Under the pieces are notes generated by a model that had not been told where the DNA came from, ran no database searches, and was given only the letters and a program-made list of their open reading frames with translations. From Flavivirga rizhaonensis (GTDB lineage: Bacteria; Bacteroidota; Bacteroidia; Flavobacteriales; Flavobacteriaceae), in the NCBI RefSeq assembly GCF_004791695.1, contig NZ_SRSO01000003.1:153538-217537 (forward strand): 64,000 nucleotides of DNA. The letters are read 5' to 3'. This document shows positions 1 through 10,500 of the stretch, piece after piece. The stretch's first letter is position 1. Each line of letters begins with the position of its first letter. The position numbers and the translations under genes were made by a program.

Positions 1-108
1 CATCTCCAAATTTCCATCTGGACTAAACATTTTGGGCTGTTCCTTTTTACAAGCCACCAAAAATGTAAAGGATGCTATGAGTATGAAAATATGTTTTGTA
101 AACTTCAT
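1..108 (-). CDS. Partial lipoprotein, probable GH97 glycosidase (N-terminus only)
   Basis: An ATG at 108 opens a frame that runs off the left edge (36 codons). It begins with a short basic stretch and a hydrophobic segment ending in LVAC, a clear lipobox, so the product is an exported lipoprotein. After the Cys comes KKEQPK and then SPDGNLEM; an SPDG-N/K-L start just after the signal peptide is typical of GH97 (SusB-like alpha-glucosidase/alpha-galactosidase) proteins. It lies 18 bp after the GH29 gene on the same strand, as expected for the last enzyme of this PUL. The lipoprotein call is firm; GH97 is inferred from eight residues, and other SPDG-starting enzymes are possible. Confidence 0.5.
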   Translation of the reverse strand, partial: MKFTKHIFILIASFTFLVACKKEQPKMFSPDGNLEM

Positions 109-126
109 AGATAAATTTAATAATTA

Positions 127-1689
127 TTAATCTGTCATTTCAATGGCATTTTTCAGTTCAATACGAATTGGATAAGCATAATTGTAAACTGGTTTATTTT
201 TTGGAAGTATAACAGTAAATCCATACTTATCTATTTTCCAATCCAGCTCTTTTTCTACGCCAATCAGAGATACTTTCTGAATACTTCCCTCAGGAATAGT
301 TCGACTATTAATTGATTTTATAGTTATTTCACCAGATATCCAATCCAATAAAGTAGTATATAATACGGTTTTCGCTTTATTTCGGGTAAAACGAACATTT
401 GTCGCTGTTTTCCCATTTCCTTTTTCTCCATAAACGTTCCATGGACGTGTAGCATAAATAGCCTCTCCACAAATATTTAGCCATGATCCCATTTCTTTTA
501 TAAGTCTTTTTTGATCTTCGGGAAAAGAACCATCAGCTTTTGGCGCGAACGACAACATTAAAACACCGCGTTTACTAACAATATCTACTAATTCATCAAT
601 AATAGTGTTCGTGCTTTTTATTGGGACACCTGACGAATATCCCCAGGTATTGCCATTATAAACACAGTCGTCGGTTTGCCAAACCATGGGAGCTATTTTT
701 CCTTCTCCACCACGTTCATGGTCCTTTACAGCAGCACCATATGGGAATGCCTTATTTTTATAATTAAGTACTACACCTGGATTTCCATATTTTCCAGTAC
801 CCCATTCAATAGCTTTATTATAATAGTGTTTCCCAAATTCTCTCCGACGGGTTTCAAACTCTGGAATATTCATGCCCCAGTCGAAATAATACAAATCAGG
901 TTGGTATAAATCACAAAGTTCCTTGGTACGTTCCAACCAACGGTTTAGGTCTCTTTCACTAGGTTTTACAGTTCCCTTTACCCTTTTTAACCACGAATCT
1001 CTTCCTTCTCCAGGAATATATCGTATCGTATCCAATACTGGGCTTAAAATGGGGGTTCCATACAAATCCTGGTTTGCAATATCTACTGCATCGTGATTAT
1101 TTAAATGATTAAATTGAAAAAAAGCATAATTCCAGGCAGAATGATTTGACACACCAAATTTTAAACCACGTGATGTAACCGCCGTTTTCAATTCGCCAAC
1201 CAAATCGCGTTTTGGTCCCATATCTACCGAATTCCATTTCGTTAGCTTGGTATCCCACATACAAAACGAATCATGATGCGTTCCCATCATGCAAAAATAT
1301 TTTGCACCGCCCTGAACACATAAATCCGCCCATTCGTTTGCATCAAAATTTTCAGCTTTAAACATGGGAATGAAATCTTTGTAACCAAACTTAGATTGAT
1401 CTCCATAAGTTGTTTTATGATGCTCAAAAACCAATTCCGGTTTTAAAAAATCACGTTCCTGTCCCTTATGACAATACATCCAACGACCATACCATTCGGC
1501 TGCATGTGCTCCCATAAAAGCTGGTACGGAATAAACACCCCAATGTACCCAAAACCCAAGTTTTGCGTCTTCATACCATTCTGGAGCTTCATAATTTTTT
1601 AGCGATTGCCAATTTGCTTTATACTCTTTCTGAGCAAAGACCTGTCCAATTAGCATCATTGCAAAAAGTGTAACAATTGTTCTTTTCAT
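127..1689 (-). CDS. GH29 alpha-L-fucosidase-type glycoside hydrolase, secreted
   Basis: A 520-aa protein with signal peptide (residues 1-19, cut before QKEYKANW) and a GH29 catalytic barrel. Visible motifs are WYEDAKLGFWVHWG (38-51), the substrate-binding MMGTHHDSFCMW (134-145) and PDLYYFDWG (264-272), where Asp270 matches the GH29 nucleophile. Family members release terminal alpha-L-fucose (some alpha-L-galactose) by a retaining mechanism. The nucleophile context YYFDWG differs from the more common WFDG, and residues about 192-250 form a longer loop than I expect, so linkage specificity cannot be read. No lipobox, so periplasmic or secreted. It is the distal part of the PUL transcript with the GH3 remnant upstream. 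ATG start. Confidence 0.9.
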   Translation of the reverse strand: MKRTIVTLFAMMLIGQVFAQKEYKANWQSLKNYEAPEWYEDAKLGFWVHWGVYSVPAFMGAHAAEWYGRWMYCHKGQERDFLKPELVFEHHKTTYGDQSKFGYKDFIPMFKAENFDANEWADLCVQGGAKYFCMMGTHHDSFCMWDTKLTKWNSVDMGPKRDLVGELKTAVTSRGLKFGVSNHSAWNYAFFQFNHLNNHDAVDIANQDLYGTPILSPVLDTIRYIPGEGRDSWLKRVKGTVKPSERDLNRWLERTKELCDLYQPDLYYFDWGMNIPEFETRRREFGKHYYNKAIEWGTGKYGNPGVVLNYKNKAFPYGAAVKDHERGGEGKIAPMVWQTDDCVYNGNTWGYSSGVPIKSTNTIIDELVDIVSKRGVLMLSFAPKADGSFPEDQKRLIKEMGSWLNICGEAIYATRPWNVYGEKGNGKTATNVRFTRNKAKTVLYTTLLDWISGEITIKSINSRTIPEGSIQKVSLIGVEKELDWKIDKYGFTVILPKNKPVYNYAYPIRIELKNAIEMTD

Positions 1690-1823
1690 TAGTGAATTTT
1701 TAATTCGTTTTTATTGTACCTGATACCTATCATGTTTTTATCGTTTTTAAAGACCTTCAATAACGCAATTTTAGCCAATAATTCAGCCTCTACTACACTT
1801 CTATTACCATGAAATCTTTTTAT

Positions 1824-2570
1824 TCAACCATCCAAGTCAGTTGATTTTAACGATTCTGAATTTCCACCTATCATTATTTTAAATGTTCACGGTTCGACTT
1901 TCCAATCTCCAATATTCCAATTGTTGTTTTCCTATTTCAAACATCACTGTTTTTTGTTTCCCCAGGTTTTAAATAAACCCGTTTAAAATTTCGAAATTCC
2001 TTTGCTGGCTTCCAACACGTTCTGAAATCAAATCGCGAACATATAATTGAACAACCTCTTCTTCCGAAAATCACCTGTGTTTTTCACAGACACAGACACT
2101 GCGGTTTTTCCATCCACAGAAATGGTATCTGCTACATAGTGCTTAGCTGTAACTATAATATGGTTTTCGTCAAAACATTCTGTTCCCTTTCCCTGCAATC
2201 CTTTTATATAAGCCGCTCCAATTTTACCAACTAAATAGGAATCTTCACCATAGCTTTCTTCCGTGTACCCCCAACATACATCCCGAACAACAGCAAGCAT
2301 TGGCGTATAACATTGATGAATCCCATAAGCTCTAGATTCTTCTGCCCCGATATGCCCCATACGTTCAATTAAATTTTCATCCCATGTTGAAACCATGGCT
2401 ATGGCTTGTGGAAAAACGATTGCATGATTCATTTTTATGCGATGTAAACATTCATTGGCACTCAAATTTGGAATTTCAAGTCTCATATTAGCGTTTGGAT
2501 ATTGGGTTGCTAATTGATGTACCTTTTCTTCTAAAGTCATTTGAGAAATAAGCCTGTCTATTTTTTCATT
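1824..2570 (-). pseudogene. Decayed GH3 beta-glycosidase gene (internal deletion plus frameshifts)
   Basis: The frame 2028-2540 encodes a typical GH3 N-terminus (MTLEEKV, then IPNLSANECLH, NHAIVFPQAIAM, TEESYGEDSYLVGKIGAAY, VTAKHYVAD). It then jumps directly into the C-terminal fibronectin-like domain (VSVSVKNTGD), so roughly 400-450 residues, including the nucleophile region, are missing. Beyond the stop at 2028 the rest of the domain continues in shifted frames: LISERV, then KEFRNFKRVYLKPGETK, then KTVMFEIGKQQLEYWRLES, then KIMIGGNSESL with a stop at 1824-1826. At least three frameshifts are therefore present. In-frame sequence also extends upstream of the ATG (NEKIDRLISQ), and no signal peptide remains. 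It cannot make an active enzyme. An intact ancestor would have been a periplasmic beta-glucosidase or beta-xylosidase of the PUL. Confidence 0.88.
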
Positions 2571-3112
2571 ATATTTAGTTTGACTATTAACTTTTACATA
2601 TTTAGTTATGTAACAAATATCGTTAAATTCACTAAAAAAAGTGTAGACAAATTGTTCCTTATACCTCTACAATTGATTCTTTAATAACGTATTCTTGCAT
2701 TAAGATTCTAAATACCAGTGATAATATAAAATATCACTTCCTTTTTATTAAGGAATAGTAATTAAGTGAAATAATCATTTTAAATATTTTTGATATTCTC
2801 ATATTTATACTATGAACTCATTTAGACTTTTTCAATTTGCTGAAAAATTGCTGTTTTCAGCTCTGTTTTTGTCTTTTTTTCCTTCCGTAGCTCTGCTATG
2901 CAACTCAAAAAACTCTTCAACAGAGGCAAAAACTTCTAATTTTCGCTTAAATCCAAAAAGTCTAAATGAGTTCTATTACCCCTTACTATATCTTTTTGTT
3001 ATTTTTACAAGGTTTCAAAATTAAATACTCTTATTTACAACTGGTTTTGTTACATCCTCTACCCTCCAACCTTCCATATAATCATTTTTTAAATAGCTTG
3101 TTTTTATAAAAA
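2571..3112. other. Gene-free interval with one inverted-repeat element
   Basis: This interval lies between the GH3 remnant and the end of the GH95-like gene. Apart from the 160-bp inverted-repeat element at 2814-2973 it is AT-rich with no credible frame. The 70-codon plus-strand frame at 2812-3024 lies mostly inside the repeat and is not a gene. Confidence 0.6.
2814..2973. repeat. 160-bp inverted-repeat element, family A copy 1
   Basis: Perfect 19-bp terminal inverted repeats, GAACTCATTTAGACTTTTT at 2814-2832 and its complement at 2955-2973, bound a non-coding 160-bp unit. A diverged copy of exactly the same length lies at 24210-24369. The two share the ends and interior blocks such as a TAGC-nnnnn-CTAT segment and an ATTTTCGnTTAAA stretch next to the right arm. 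It looks MITE-like or like a structured RNA/terminator element. It is downstream of the GH95-like gene. The mobilising enzyme is unknown. Confidence 0.75.
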
Positions 3113-5365
3113 TCAATTCGCTTTAGAAACCAAAAGTATTTCAGCATTTTTTTTCATTTTTATCTCCCATAACCCTTCTTCTAAAACCTTCATTTCAGCT
3201 TGCCCCTTAACTACCATAGGGTTAACTATGTCCGATTTAAGATAGCAAGGTTCGCCTGCCAAACTTTTGATACCAATTGATATTGTTTTTCCATCTTCTC
3301 TTGTAGCGTCTACTAGAAAAGCACCTTGAGTTCGCAAATTTTGAAATGATACATTTTTCCATTCGTCAGGTATTGCAGGGAAAATCCTAATGGTATTTTC
3401 CCAGTCTTGTATTAACATGGTTTGAACACCGTTAGCAAATGACAAAGTAGCCTCAATACATGGTGGATAATACCAAAGGCCATTTGGGTAAAGGTCATCA
3501 GCCTGCTTTCTTAAACCTTCTAAAGCTAAATCACTCCGACCAATTACAGCAGCTAAAGGTACCGCATGAGTCATTACCATTGCTGGAAGCCCTGGTGTTG
3601 CAAAAAAGCGTTCTACAGATGCGTTCAATACTTCTTTAGTATTTGGTTGATCAATATTTACCAAATAGAGCGGATATATCATTAGCAAGTGTGAGCCATG
3701 TCTATGATCAATTGGTGAACTAGCATCGGTTCCTAGTCGAAAACCATATTCATCTTTAGGGTAATCTACCAACTTCTCCAAAACAGCTTTCCATTTAGGA
3801 ATTAGCGGATCATCCATTTCTAGTCTTTTACAACTTTCTAATAAAGCTTTGCAGCCCCATTTAAATAGTGCCAAATCAAAATTATTATTTTGATGTGTTC
3901 CCGTTTCCGGATTGTAAGTTGGAGGTAAGCCCAATCTCCCATCTTCTCTTTCCTCTAACATCTTGAAATATAAGTTTATGCTTCTTCTTAATAAAGGAAA
4001 AAGCTTATCTCTTAGCATTTCTTCGTCCATACTATACTTATATTGCCACCAGCAGTTGTGCAAAACCCAAGGAAGACATCCAACCAAGTTCCAATAGCGC
4101 ATATCTTGGTCACGAGGACCAATCATATCTGGTGCAGTTGAAAGTGCTAAAAATGCTGCATCGTCTTGCCATTCTACAGGTCTAACATTTTTAACCAATG
4201 TTTCCTGTGCTCGATGTAATGCATCTAGCAACTCACCTGATTGTTCCAATCTATTGGCTGCTGGTAATGCCCAATGAGATGACTGAGTATTATAGTCGTT
4301 GGTTATATATGGCCAATTTCCACCCTGAAACCATAATCCTGATGTATTGACTATAGACCGTCCTTGTCTTGCCGTACTACCATAACGATAAATCTGATTC
4401 CAATACAACTTTTCCAATGCTGCATCAGGAATAGATATAAAACTCTGTGGGTAGTAATTGTGCCACCATTTTCTATGGCTTTTCGTCAAATCTTTTAAGT
4501 TCGATTTCTTAGCTTTTTGAACAGATGCAACTGCATCCGAAGTCGCTGTATTTTCAGGATAGCTATTAGCTATACTTACATATAATGTTCGTTTCGTATC
4601 ATCAGTTCTTAAATCCGTCCAAGCCGTAGTATATTGCCCTCCGTAGCTTAGGTTTTGTTCCCACAATTCAATTTCCTCATGCTTTTTTTGAATCCCTTCT
4701 GGGTTGGGTTCATGTATCTTTAAGGTCTTTTCATAGTGCTCTCCATAGGTTTTTGCAAATTCTTTGATTTCTTCAGGATTACGAGGGTATCCTTTTCGCC
4801 CTGTTTCTGCCTTCTTAGAGTGCCACGACCAATTGGCTTTAGACTCACCTTTGGTTGGCCATATTTCAGTTACTATCACCATATCTTCTGCATGTACATA
4901 GTGTCTAAAACGAATCTCCCCAAGATCTGTTTTGACTATCCCATTGAGTTCTGCATTCCAAATATCCAAACGCCATTCTCCATCCAAGATATTACCAACT
5001 GTATTCAAGTTCAATGAACCAATTTCAAATCGGGTTCTACTGTAGGCTGTCCAACCAAAAGTATTATCTCTATGGTCATTAGTGTTAGCATGAAATAACT
5101 GTAATTTAATGGATTTTCCTTCTTGATATAACATAGATCCAATAGATGCATTCCCTAAATGTGGTGCTTCTTTCCATTTTTGAGGCATACTATCCCAAAC
5201 CATATCATTAGGTCTTAAATATTCACCCCAGTTTATTTCCTGCTTATTAATCGTTTGTTTATTACTAGAATCACAATTATATAAAAAACATGTGACTATT
5301 ATAAGTATTACAAACTTATAAGAATATAACTCATCCCTATTTTTTTTAAAATAATTAACCAACAT
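3113..5365 (-). CDS. GH95-like glycoside hydrolase lipoprotein (alpha-L-fucosidase/galactosidase type)
   Basis: A 750-aa lipoprotein: hydrophobic segment about 18-30 and lipobox LYNC with Cys31. The mature part opens with WGEYLRPNDMVWDSMPQ and has GH95-type blocks: NDYNTQSSHWALPAANR (about 355-371), FDLALFKWGCKALLESC, HRHGSHLLMIYPLY (about 555) and a C-terminal PCIEATLSFANGVQTMLIQ region followed by a beta domain. GH95 enzymes invert alpha-1,2-L-fucosyl or alpha-L-galactosyl linkages in an (alpha/alpha)6 barrel. By eye, one of the two Asn residues that activate water in characterised fucosidases (N-x-N) seems to be Asp here (D-Y-N), so substrate or activity may differ. It lies downstream of SusD. 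ATG start. Confidence 0.72.
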   Translation of the reverse strand: MLVNYFKKNRDELYSYKFVILIIVTCFLYNCDSSNKQTINKQEINWGEYLRPNDMVWDSMPQKWKEAPHLGNASIGSMLYQEGKSIKLQLFHANTNDHRDNTFGWTAYSRTRFEIGSLNLNTVGNILDGEWRLDIWNAELNGIVKTDLGEIRFRHYVHAEDMVIVTEIWPTKGESKANWSWHSKKAETGRKGYPRNPEEIKEFAKTYGEHYEKTLKIHEPNPEGIQKKHEEIELWEQNLSYGGQYTTAWTDLRTDDTKRTLYVSIANSYPENTATSDAVASVQKAKKSNLKDLTKSHRKWWHNYYPQSFISIPDAALEKLYWNQIYRYGSTARQGRSIVNTSGLWFQGGNWPYITNDYNTQSSHWALPAANRLEQSGELLDALHRAQETLVKNVRPVEWQDDAAFLALSTAPDMIGPRDQDMRYWNLVGCLPWVLHNCWWQYKYSMDEEMLRDKLFPLLRRSINLYFKMLEEREDGRLGLPPTYNPETGTHQNNNFDLALFKWGCKALLESCKRLEMDDPLIPKWKAVLEKLVDYPKDEYGFRLGTDASSPIDHRHGSHLLMIYPLYLVNIDQPNTKEVLNASVERFFATPGLPAMVMTHAVPLAAVIGRSDLALEGLRKQADDLYPNGLWYYPPCIEATLSFANGVQTMLIQDWENTIRIFPAIPDEWKNVSFQNLRTQGAFLVDATREDGKTISIGIKSLAGEPCYLKSDIVNPMVVKGQAEMKVLEEGLWEIKMKKNAEILLVSKAN

Positions 5366-5491
5366 ATCTTACCTAATTTTATATTAATAACACTTTTACT
5401 TCTGTTTTCTGATATTACCCCAAATAAACTAATTTCTAATCTTTAAAACCTACTTCTATCATCTTATATATAGTACATGAAATTACATTAA

Positions 5492-5731
5492 CCTATTACA
5501 CCAAATAAGCTATATAAATGACATTAAATAATTCGTTTGTTTTCTAAGACTCTATCGCTATAAAATTTAACAATAGTTATACTTCGGCTATGCTCAAAAT
5601 TCCGCTTCGTTCAGCAGCCAAGGTTATTCTGAAATTTTATGCCTCGGGTTAGTAAAAACCAAGTATTCTTCTTAACTGGGTATGATTTAAATTGTTTTAG
5701 TAAAACCCTATAGTTTATTTGGTATTACACA
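5492..5731. repeat. Inverted-repeat element, family E
   Basis: The left arm ATTACACCAAATAAGCTATA (about 5495-5514) is matched imperfectly (about 16 of 20) by the complement of the right arm, CTATAGTTTATTTGGTATTA (about 5709-5728). The interior holds the CTTCGGCTATGCTCA / CCGCTTCGTTCAGC type of sequence seen in short flavobacterial palindromes. Non-coding. Bounds are approximate because the arms are diverged. Confidence 0.5.
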
Positions 5732-5775
5732 AACCAAAATCTCTTTTTTTAACAAATACAAGTCTCGTTATATTA

Positions 5776-5812
5776 AAAAATGGGACTCATATAATCTAAG
5801 TCCCATTTTTAA
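5776..5812 (-). terminator. Intrinsic terminator after susD
   Basis: The arms AAAAATGGGACT and AGTCCCATTTTT form a perfect 12-bp stem with an 11-nt loop and flanking A/T runs. It lies about 65 bp past the SusD stop on the minus strand, so it should end or attenuate the susCD transcript before the glycosidase genes. It can form on both strands. Confidence 0.8.
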
Positions 5813-5875
5813 CTAACTCAAATAAACTAACAACTGAAAATTTTCAATTTAAAATAACTTAATATGACTCCGTTT

Positions 5876-7540
5876 TTAATTATAGCCTGGGTTTTGTTCT
5901 AAAACCGCCTCAGTATTTCTTTCGATTTCCTGATTGGGGATAGGCCATAAGTTTTGATGGTCATTTATACCATTGGATGCGTATTTACCATTGTGCATTG
6001 GATCGTATTTTCTTACTCTTTCAACTATTTTATCCATTCGCATTAAAGTTAAAAGCCGTAGTTCCTCTGCAAAAAGTTCTCTTGCCCTTTCATCAAGAAT
6101 ATAATCCATATCTACATCACCAGGTGATACTGGGTCTGCATTCACTCTTGCTCTTACGATGTTTATATCTCCTGCAGCACTAGCAGCATCTCCTTTAAGT
6201 AGATAAGCTTCTGCTCTTAGTAAATATGTTTCAGGTAATCGCATCATATAACGATCTCGATACGAACTATTTGCAAAGTTTGTAGTTAATCCAGTTGCAG
6301 GGTCTTGTATAACCTCTTCAGGAAAATTACCTAAAGGTGCGCCTTTTGCAATAATCACATTCCACCATCTATTATATGGATCAGGGAAGTCATCATCAAT
6401 TGCACCACTAGCAATAATTGGTTGTCCAAAAAATGCAGACGCAGGATTATTAGCAACTATATCACGAATAATATTAAACTCAGAATTTCTCATATCAGCA
6501 TTAGAATTCTGCCAAACATCAATTAACCAATAATCTGTAGGTGCCCACCAACCAATACCACGACCACCAAAATTTTCATTAGGTCCGGTAAAAAGATTTT
6601 CACCGTTATCATCTTTTAACTGCCAATATAAAGGCATTAAAAATCTAGGTAAGTTATCTCCCCTACCCCCACCTGGAGTAAGATATTCATATTGACTGAC
6701 CCAAATACTTTCGGTATTACCTGAGCCTCTATTTTGGTTATCTCTTCTAAAAAGGTCCCAATAGACATCTCCAGGTTCTCCGCTTCTAGAACCAAAACGA
6801 TTCTGCATCAATGCATAACCAGAATTTTCAATAACCTCAGTAGCTGCAGAAATTGCTTTATCATAATCTTGAACTATAATGTACATTTCTGTCAACAGAT
6901 GGTTAGCAGCACCCTTGGTTACCCTTCCATCTGCTACATCGTCCGCTCCTGGTAAATCAGGAACAGCTTCTGTTAAATCTTGGATAATTAAATTCCATAC
7001 ATCTTGTCTAGAGGCTCTTACATAATCCCTTACAGGACTAGTTGCTTCTTCTAAAGTCAACGGAACACCTCCAAAAATAATACCCAACCCTCTGTAAGAC
7101 CAAGCTCTAAAAAATTTCGCTTCAGCGATATGTGCAGCTCGTTCCTCTTCAGAACTATACTCTATCGCACCTATTCTTCCTAAAATAACATTGGCATTAA
7201 AGATAATCTTATAAAAACTTCTCCACATCCAATCTACTTCACCAGCTTCAGGGAAAACTCTATCTGCCCATGAATTTAATGCATGTGTAGGGTTTATCGC
7301 ATCATACGCATAATCCGCAGTATACTGGAAAATAAAACTTCTATCATTATTTTCGAACAACATATTTCTTACGTTTTCGTGCATTTTGGCAATTGCAGAT
7401 TCTATTTGAGTCGGCGAAGTATATGAATTCTCAGGAGAATAAAAACCGAATGCCTCTTCCTTTAAGAAATCTTGTTCATTACAAGAACCTGCCGTGACCA
7501 AAACTAAACCAATCAATATTAATTTTTTTAAACTTTTCAT
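5876..7540 (-). CDS. SusD/RagB-family outer-membrane glycan-binding lipoprotein
   Basis: A 554-aa lipoprotein from the ATG at 7540; a GTG two codons upstream at 7546 is less likely. The signal peptide MKSLKKLILIGLVLVTAGSC places the lipid Cys at 20. The mature start NEQDFLKEE, the AEAKFFRAWSYRGLGIIFGGVPL block in the TPR-like half, and the C-terminal PETYLLRAEAYLLKGD, VRARV and DERARELFAEELR blocks are all diagnostic. SusD proteins sit on the cell surface, bind glycan and form the lid of the SusC transporter. It follows susC with a 12-bp gap. The sequence does not reveal the ligand. Confidence 0.96.
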   Translation of the reverse strand: MKSLKKLILIGLVLVTAGSCNEQDFLKEEAFGFYSPENSYTSPTQIESAIAKMHENVRNMLFENNDRSFIFQYTADYAYDAINPTHALNSWADRVFPEAGEVDWMWRSFYKIIFNANVILGRIGAIEYSSEEERAAHIAEAKFFRAWSYRGLGIIFGGVPLTLEEATSPVRDYVRASRQDVWNLIIQDLTEAVPDLPGADDVADGRVTKGAANHLLTEMYIIVQDYDKAISAATEVIENSGYALMQNRFGSRSGEPGDVYWDLFRRDNQNRGSGNTESIWVSQYEYLTPGGGRGDNLPRFLMPLYWQLKDDNGENLFTGPNENFGGRGIGWWAPTDYWLIDVWQNSNADMRNSEFNIIRDIVANNPASAFFGQPIIASGAIDDDFPDPYNRWWNVIIAKGAPLGNFPEEVIQDPATGLTTNFANSSYRDRYMMRLPETYLLRAEAYLLKGDAASAAGDINIVRARVNADPVSPGDVDMDYILDERARELFAEELRLLTLMRMDKIVERVRKYDPMHNGKYASNGINDHQNLWPIPNQEIERNTEAVLEQNPGYN

Positions 7541-7552
7541 AATCACGATTTT

Positions 7553-10500
7553 TTAAAATTCTACATTTAACCCTAGTGTATAACTTTTCATTGTAGGCAC
7601 TCCATTTGCACTTGCTCCAAAGCCGCCACCCGTTTCTGGATCCCATCCTTTCCATTTGGTCCAGGTAACAAGGTTTTTGCCACTAATGAATACTTTTGCC
7701 CTACTAAGTCCTAGCATGCTCATAACTTTATTAGGAATATTATAAGATAAAGTAACATCTTGTAGCCTAACAAAACTTCTTGATGAATATGGTTTGGCTC
7801 CGTTAGGGTTACCTTCTTGTGCACCAAGTTGCGAAGACGTATCCAATCTTCTATATCGTGCATTCGGATTTTCTGGTGTCCAAAAATCGTAGCCACCACT
7901 AGGAACATTAGTAAACGACAATTGATCCCTGTTTGAATGAAAAGCATCATCCCCTAAATAATAATTATCACCCCCTTGAATAGAGTTTAGAAATGCATAA
8001 AGAGTGAAATCTTTATAGGTGATTGTATTTGCAAACCCAAATCTATATGACGGGTCTTGATATCCAATAATTTTTCTGTCATTTAAGGAAGAAATATCAC
8101 CATCATCATTTAGATCCGCAAGCATATATGTACCTGGGAAAAAACCCTCTGGCAAGGTTCCATTGTCCCTGTCAGATAACTGCCACATACCTATAATGTC
8201 AAAATTATAGATAGAATTTTGAGGTTCGCCAATAAAGAGACCGTTTCCTACTAAGTCATCTTCTTGTCCGTCATTGTCATTATCATTAGAAGATCCAAAA
8301 ATAGAGGTTATTTCATTTCTCACCCTGTTGAAATTAAGAGATGCATTCCATTGAAAATCCTTTTTTTTCATAATTGTGCCATTCAAAGTAAGCTCAATCC
8401 CATTATTAGCTACTTCGGCAATATTAGAATTAACTTCTGGAATGCCACCTATTCTAGGAAGTGCTATAGCAAATAGAATATTTTCTGTCTTATTGTTATA
8501 ATATTCAATGCTACCATTTAATCGTGAATTCAACATCTCAAAATCAACCCCAATATTGACACCTGTAGTAGTCTCCCAACCTAAAAAAGGACTTGACAAG
8601 GTCGTAATAGACAGTCCTTGAGATGGAGATCCTCCATCTCCAAATACTAGAGATGGTTCTGATGATACTCTGGCAAGAGTTTGTAGTCGATCAACCCCAC
8701 GTCTACCTGATTGCCCATAAGAGACTCGAAGCTTTAAGAAATCTAACCAAGAAATATCATTGGCAAAATCTTCTTCAGTAATAGCCCAAGCAAATGCCCC
8801 AGTAGGAAAAATAGCAATTTTGTCGTTTGCACCAAAACCAGAGAAACCATCACGACGTATAGTACCTGTTAAAAAATATTTATTTTTATAGTTGTACAAC
8901 ACCCTTGCCATCTGGTACAGACTACTTTCCTCTTCTTTGTTCGTTTCTATTATATTAAGTGTAGGATCTCCAGCTTGCAATCTATTAAATCCTAAAATAT
9001 CTAAACCAAAATTACTAGCTTCTGAATATGTTTCATTAATATGCCTTTTTTCTATACCATACACGAGTGTGACGTCTAAATTATGAACATTGTTAAAAGT
9101 TCTTTTAAATGAGATAATATTATCCAAGGTTTGATCCCAACCAATAATATGTTCTTTAAAACCTTCTCCAGTAAAGTTTACTTCATAAGGATTAAAATTA
9201 AATTCGTTTCTTGTTCGATAAGCATTTGAATAATTCAATCTATACTTAAGTCCTTTTATAGGTAAATTAATATCGGCATACCAGGTAGTTGATAGATTTA
9301 ATCGTATATCAGAATTATCTTGTTCTTTAAATAAAAAAGGGTTTAAGCCATCTACCGGATTAACGATAAATTCTCCTTGATCATCTCTTATAGGTGCCCA
9401 TGGCTGTACACGAAATACATCTCTTGAACTTGGGTTTACCCCAGAATAATCACTAACAATCGCATAGGTTTGAGTTCCTATTTTCAACCAGTTGTTTATT
9501 TTAGATTCCAAATTTACCCTAAAATTATACCTGGTATAATCATCGCCTACAAGAAACCCTTTTTGATCTGTAATACCAGCAGATACAAAATAATTAAAGT
9601 TTTCTTTTCTTTGTCTGATACTAAGATTATGCATATTTATCGTGCCTTGTCTAGTAAGTTGATCCCACCAATCTACATCTAAACCAGCATTATATCCATC
9701 GATCAGAAAATTAGTTTTCAAATTCTGTGCGAAATTGAAATTAGGGTCTCTCTGAAGAAAATCTGGACCTATCCTGGCGCCCTCTTCCCAAAAGATCTCT
9801 GGATAAAATTCCTCATACTCAGCTGATCGCATTGGGCGCATTTTATTAGTTGGACTTTGAATAGAATAACTTGAAGTATAATTTATAATAGGCTTTCCAC
9901 TAGCAGCACCTCCACTCTTAGTTGTTATGACCATAACACCATTAGAAGCCTGAGAGCCATAGATTGCAGCGGAACTTGCATCTTTTAGTATATCTATTGA
10001 TTGAATATCTGAAGGGTTAATATCAACCAAACTTCCTCTATATATAATCCCATCCAATACAATAAGTGGTAGATTTGAATTTGTTTCATTCTGACTAGTC
10101 ACATTATTATTATGTAGTGTATTTCGTCCTCGAACAGATAAACTAGGATTAGCACCAGCAGTGGTAACTGCACCTATATTAATACCAGTAATAGATCCTT
10201 GCAGCGCTTGAAGTATAGAAACATTAGATGTTTCAAGGGCATTATCGAGGTTTGCACTTGATACTGCCCCTGTCAAATCTTTTTTCCTTACAGTAGATCC
10301 ATACCCTATTACTACAACCTCATCTAAAGCAGCTGTGTTTTCCTCTAAAATTATATTTAAGTTAGACTGTCCAGCAACGGCTGGTACCTCTTTATCAGAG
10401 AAACCAATATAAGTTATTACCAGAATAACATTTCCGCTTGAAACATTTAACGAAAATTTACCATCAAAATCACTAACGACACCATTTGTTGTGCCTTTTT

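Larger units (their letters stand above)
5366..5875. other. Gene-free interval between SusD and GH95-like genes
   Basis: This 510-bp spacer carries a 240-bp inverted-repeat element (5492-5731) and a strong hairpin terminator (5776-5812) for the SusC/SusD transcript. A further partial copy of the element arm (about 5412-5432, TATTACCCCAAATAAACTA) lies nearer the GH95-like gene. No reading frame is credible. The GH95-like gene therefore probably depends on read-through or its own promoter. Confidence 0.6.

Noticed and set aside
2812..3024. 70-codon plus-strand frame
   Set aside because: It lies mostly inside the 160-bp inverted-repeat element, and the second copy of the element does not keep a matching frame.
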